Source of the DNA: PHAA01 sp034678805
Lineage (GTDB): Bacteria > Bacillota > Syntrophomonadia > Syntrophomonadales > Syntrophomonadaceae
Direction: 5' to 3'
Length of the DNA stretch: 8,023 bases
Assembly: GCA_034678805.1 (NCBI GenBank)
Contig: JAXDBN010000099.1
Span: forward strand, 1 to 8,023
The position numbers and the translations under genes are program-made. The notes beneath the pieces are model-generated. The model ran no database searches, was not told the DNA's origin, and worked only from the letters and a program-made list of their open reading frames with translations. The stretch's first letter is position 1. Each line of letters begins with the position of its first letter. This document shows positions 6,253-8,023 of this stretch, piece after piece.

Positions 6253-6266
6253 GAATCATTTCCTCC
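6250..6266 (-). promoter_or_regulatory. Ribosome-binding site and TTG start with overlapping mini-ORF
   Basis: The minus strand reads GGAGGAAATGATTCTTG. GGAGG (6262-6266) is 9 nt from the TTG (6252) that opens the signal-peptide frame and 2 nt from an out-of-frame ATG (6259). That ATG would encode only MILD before TAA, whose stop lies just past the TTG. Later in-frame starts would remove the basic n-region, so TTG is preferred. Confidence 0.8.
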
Positions 6267-6512
6267 TTTTTATTTATTATGAGTTCACAAGGTGATCAGG
6301 GCCAGGCCCTCAACATACAGGTGATCGTCTATCCGGAGATAGATATTAGCTGTGTCTTGCTCTCCTCTTCCCTCCTTATCCCGTCCCGACCCTGGCGGAT
6401 GGGGACCATGCTAGCCGGGTTTCCTATGTAGAACGATTACCCTGGCCGACACTAGTTAGACGCAAGCGGAGCAGAAAAAGTTCCCGATCCGGTAAAAAAA
6501 GTTTTTCTTTCC
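6267..6512 (-). promoter_or_regulatory. Structured leader or upstream region of the S-layer-like gene
   Basis: There is no gene here. Seen on the minus strand: a bulged hairpin (GCC-A-GGGT at 6439-6446 with ACCC-GGC at 6414-6420), TCTATC-TCCG-GATAGA (6328-6343 region), and AGGG/CCCT around CCTGG (6298-6310). On the plus strand ACCCTGGC is repeated at 6389-6396 and 6439-6446 (50 bases apart), and AGGTGATC at 6290-6297 and 6319-6326 (29 apart). No convincing sigma-A promoter and no known riboswitch core were found. No terminator follows the upstream gene, so read-through into this leader is possible. Confidence 0.45.
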
Positions 6513-8023
6513 TTAAATAATTGCATCTGGAGAGGGCTGGACCTCTTCCTGATTTAAGGCAGCGGCTGCCCCCAGGAGAATCCAAAACATGGCCCCGGCG
6601 TCGGCCACCGGATCATTAAAGAGGGCTTGGATAACGAAGGCGCAAAAAAACAGAAACAAAGAGACCATTAAGGTGTGTTGGGCTCCCAGCCGCATGGTCC
6701 ATAAGCGGCGGCCGGTCTTGCAGAAGTGCAGCCCCAGCAGAGTTAGCAGGGTCAGGAGGGCAGGAATACCCAACCCAAACGCAAATCCCATGTACATGCT
6801 GTGGGGTTTGGTAATCAAACGGTTATAGTCCTTCAGGTTGGCGGCCTTGTTGATGTCATCCTGGGGAAAGTAATAGGCCAAGGTGCCGCAGCCATAGCCC
6901 AACCAGGGGCGCATCATGGTCAGGTCCAGGGTTTCACTCCAGATATAGGTGCGGCCCGTGCCTGGCGACCATCCCGGCCGGGGCAGCTGAAACTGGCTGG
7001 CGGGCGGGGCCACCGCTTCCGTGGGCGGCGCTGACATCTCCTGAATATTGGTGGCCTGGGGCAGGATAATCCCCACGGTTTCCCGATATATATTGGGGTT
7101 GAAGCTATTTAACAAAACGAAGACCAGCAGGCAGCCCGTCAGTAGACCCCCTCCGGCAATCAATCCGCGGCGGCGGTTACCGCTGCGCCACAGCACCATC
7201 AAAAAGAGGGGAGCCAGTATAACCAGGGTGACAAAACCGCTGCTGGAAAAGGAGAGCAAGACCATGATAAAGGCAGCCAGGGCAGCTGTAGCGGCCATCA
7301 ACTGCTTTTTAATATTCTCATGCAATAGGGCGCCGGCAGCAAAATAAGCGAACAAAGCCGCGGCCAGACCACTGATGTAATTTACGTTCCCCAAAGTGTT
7401 GCCTATATTGCCCGCCAATTGATTTCTTAAGCCGCCGGGGGCAAGGATGACTCTGATAATGTCTGCCTGCAGCAGCTTATGACCGGTAAAGTCAAGCAGC
7501 ATGATGATGGTATTGATGGCTATAAACACCAGCAGAGCCATATCTACCCCCCTCTTGAACCAGGGCTTGTAAACCGTATTGGCGGCCGCCAGGCACAGAC
7601 CCAGATAAGCCAGGAGCAGCAGGGCCCCATCACGCTGGTTGTACAACCCGAATAAAGCTACGCTTTTGTATTCGGCCGCCATTACCGATGCCAGAATCAG
7701 CAACACCAGCAACAACAGGGGAGCATTTAAATAGAACGGTCTCAGCCGGTATTTTTCCGCCCCCATTTTATAGAGAAGCAAACCCACGGCAATAATCGCG
7801 CCGATGATGACCAAAATCCATTTGTAGTAGGCGAACAGGCCCACCTGGAGCCCGGTGTCGAGCACCGGATTGATTATTCGGGGGGCGGTAAAATCCAGGA
7901 CTTTGGCCCTGACCGCCAATGGTACCATAAGGAGAAGAAAAATGAATATGACCTGACTGATAGAATCAACCGGATGCGCCGGCCGCGGCTGGGCCGAGCG
8001 TTCATTCCTAGTGACTTCGGAAA
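6513..8023 (-). CDS. O-antigen ligase / Wzy-family membrane protein (5' end beyond window)
   Basis: An integral membrane protein of the lipid-linked glycan polymerase/ligase family, which joins undecaprenyl-linked glycan to another glycan, a lipid or a protein outside the membrane. The frame stays open to the window edge with no ATG, GTG or TTG upstream of the ATG at 7928. That ATG sits inside a hydrophobic helix (VIFIFLLLMVPLAV), so the true start is outside; 502 residues are visible. Counting from that Met there are about ten hydrophobic segments, GNIGNTLGNVNYISGL (173-188), and a large outside loop (about 275-380). The loop carries GRTYIW (325-330), PWLGYGCG (341-348) and KPHSMYMGFAFGLG (374-387). 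These match the Wzy_C pattern, with Arg326 and His376 as probable catalytic residues. Related proteins include WaaL, Wzy, PglL and S-layer O-glycan transferases such as Paenibacillus WsfB; motifs alone do not choose between them. The stop is 260 bases before the S-layer-like gene. Confidence 0.88.
   Translation of the reverse strand, partial: SEVTRNERSAQPRPAHPVDSISQVIFIFLLLMVPLAVRAKVLDFTAPRIINPVLDTGLQVGLFAYYKWILVIIGAIIAVGLLLYKMGAEKYRLRPFYLNAPLLLLVLLILASVMAAEYKSVALFGLYNQRDGALLLLAYLGLCLAAANTVYKPWFKRGVDMALLVFIAINTIIMLLDFTGHKLLQADIIRVILAPGGLRNQLAGNIGNTLGNVNYISGLAAALFAYFAAGALLHENIKKQLMAATAALAAFIMVLLSFSSSGFVTLVILAPLFLMVLWRSGNRRRGLIAGGGLLTGCLLVFVLLNSFNPNIYRETVGIILPQATNIQEMSAPPTEAVAPPASQFQLPRPGWSPGTGRTYIWSETLDLTMMRPWLGYGCGTLAYYFPQDDINKAANLKDYNRLITKPHSMYMGFAFGLGIPALLTLLTLLGLHFCKTGRRLWTMRLGAQHTLMVSLFLFFCAFVIQALFNDPVADAGAMFWILLGAAAALNQEEVQPSPDAII

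Noticed and set aside
6328..6450. Cyclic-di-GMP or other riboswitch in the S-layer-like leader (GGCCAGGGTAATC and nearby stems)
   Set aside because: The conserved cores I know (GEMM GGGCAAACC / GGGACGCAAAGCC, SAM, cobalamin, ydaO) are not present; only generic hairpins are seen.
6473..6512. Terminator after the ligase-family gene (A-run and T-run pair)
   Set aside because: Only AGAAAAA/TTTTTCT can pair, with no GC-rich stem; too weak to call.
7921..7928. ATG at 7928 as the start of the ligase-family gene
   Set aside because: The frame is open upstream to the window edge and this Met lies in the middle of a hydrophobic helix; there is no ribosome-binding site at normal spacing.

Overview
The window is a stretch of cell-envelope genes, all on the minus strand, from what looks like a low-to-mid GC Firmicute of the class Clostridia (Peptococcaceae- or Syntrophomonadaceae-like). 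This placement is an inference. It rests on strong GGAGG ribosome-binding sites, GTG and TTG starts, two secreted proteins with the copper-amine-oxidase N-terminal-like domain (PF07833 type) common in those groups, and an S-layer-like major surface protein. Nothing in the window fixes the species.

In order of transcription (right to left): (1) 8023-6513, a polytopic membrane protein of the O-antigen ligase / Wzy family, cut at its 5' end by the window edge. (2) 6512-6253, a leader region with hairpins and direct repeats. (3) 6252-4153, a 699-residue secreted S-layer-like protein with a TTG start, four degenerate beta-rich repeats and a C-terminal copper-amine-oxidase-like domain, closed by a strong terminator. 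(4) 3964-2909, a short TolC-family (OEP) protein with its own good sigma-A-type promoter overlapped by a perfect 12-bp palindrome, and its own terminator. (5) 2497-779, a 572-residue secreted multidomain protein: two Fn3-like modules, a copper-amine-oxidase-like domain, and two very acidic tandem repeats. (6) 778-443, an intergenic region with two hairpins, a probable dispersed repeat and a promoter. (7) 442-1, the N-terminal part of glucose-1-phosphate thymidylyltransferase (RmlA), probably the first gene of a dTDP-sugar unit running out of the window.

The genes look like separate transcription units of one functional neighbourhood. RmlA makes the activated sugar, the Wzy/ligase-type protein polymerises or transfers surface glycan, the S-layer-like and Fn3-like proteins are possible acceptors or structural wall components, and the TolC-like protein is a possible trans-wall conduit or scaffold. 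S-layer glycosylation is a reasonable hypothesis but is not shown by the sequence.

The points most worth a second look are: the TolC-like protein appears to lack both membrane beta-hairpin segments; three surface-protein genes share a ribosome-binding site followed 1-2 nt later by an ATG that is too close to use and then the real start 7-9 nt from the site; a palindrome covers the tolC -35 box; and the S-layer-like gene has a repeat-rich leader. I found no tRNA, rRNA, CRISPR, transposase or recognisable riboswitch.
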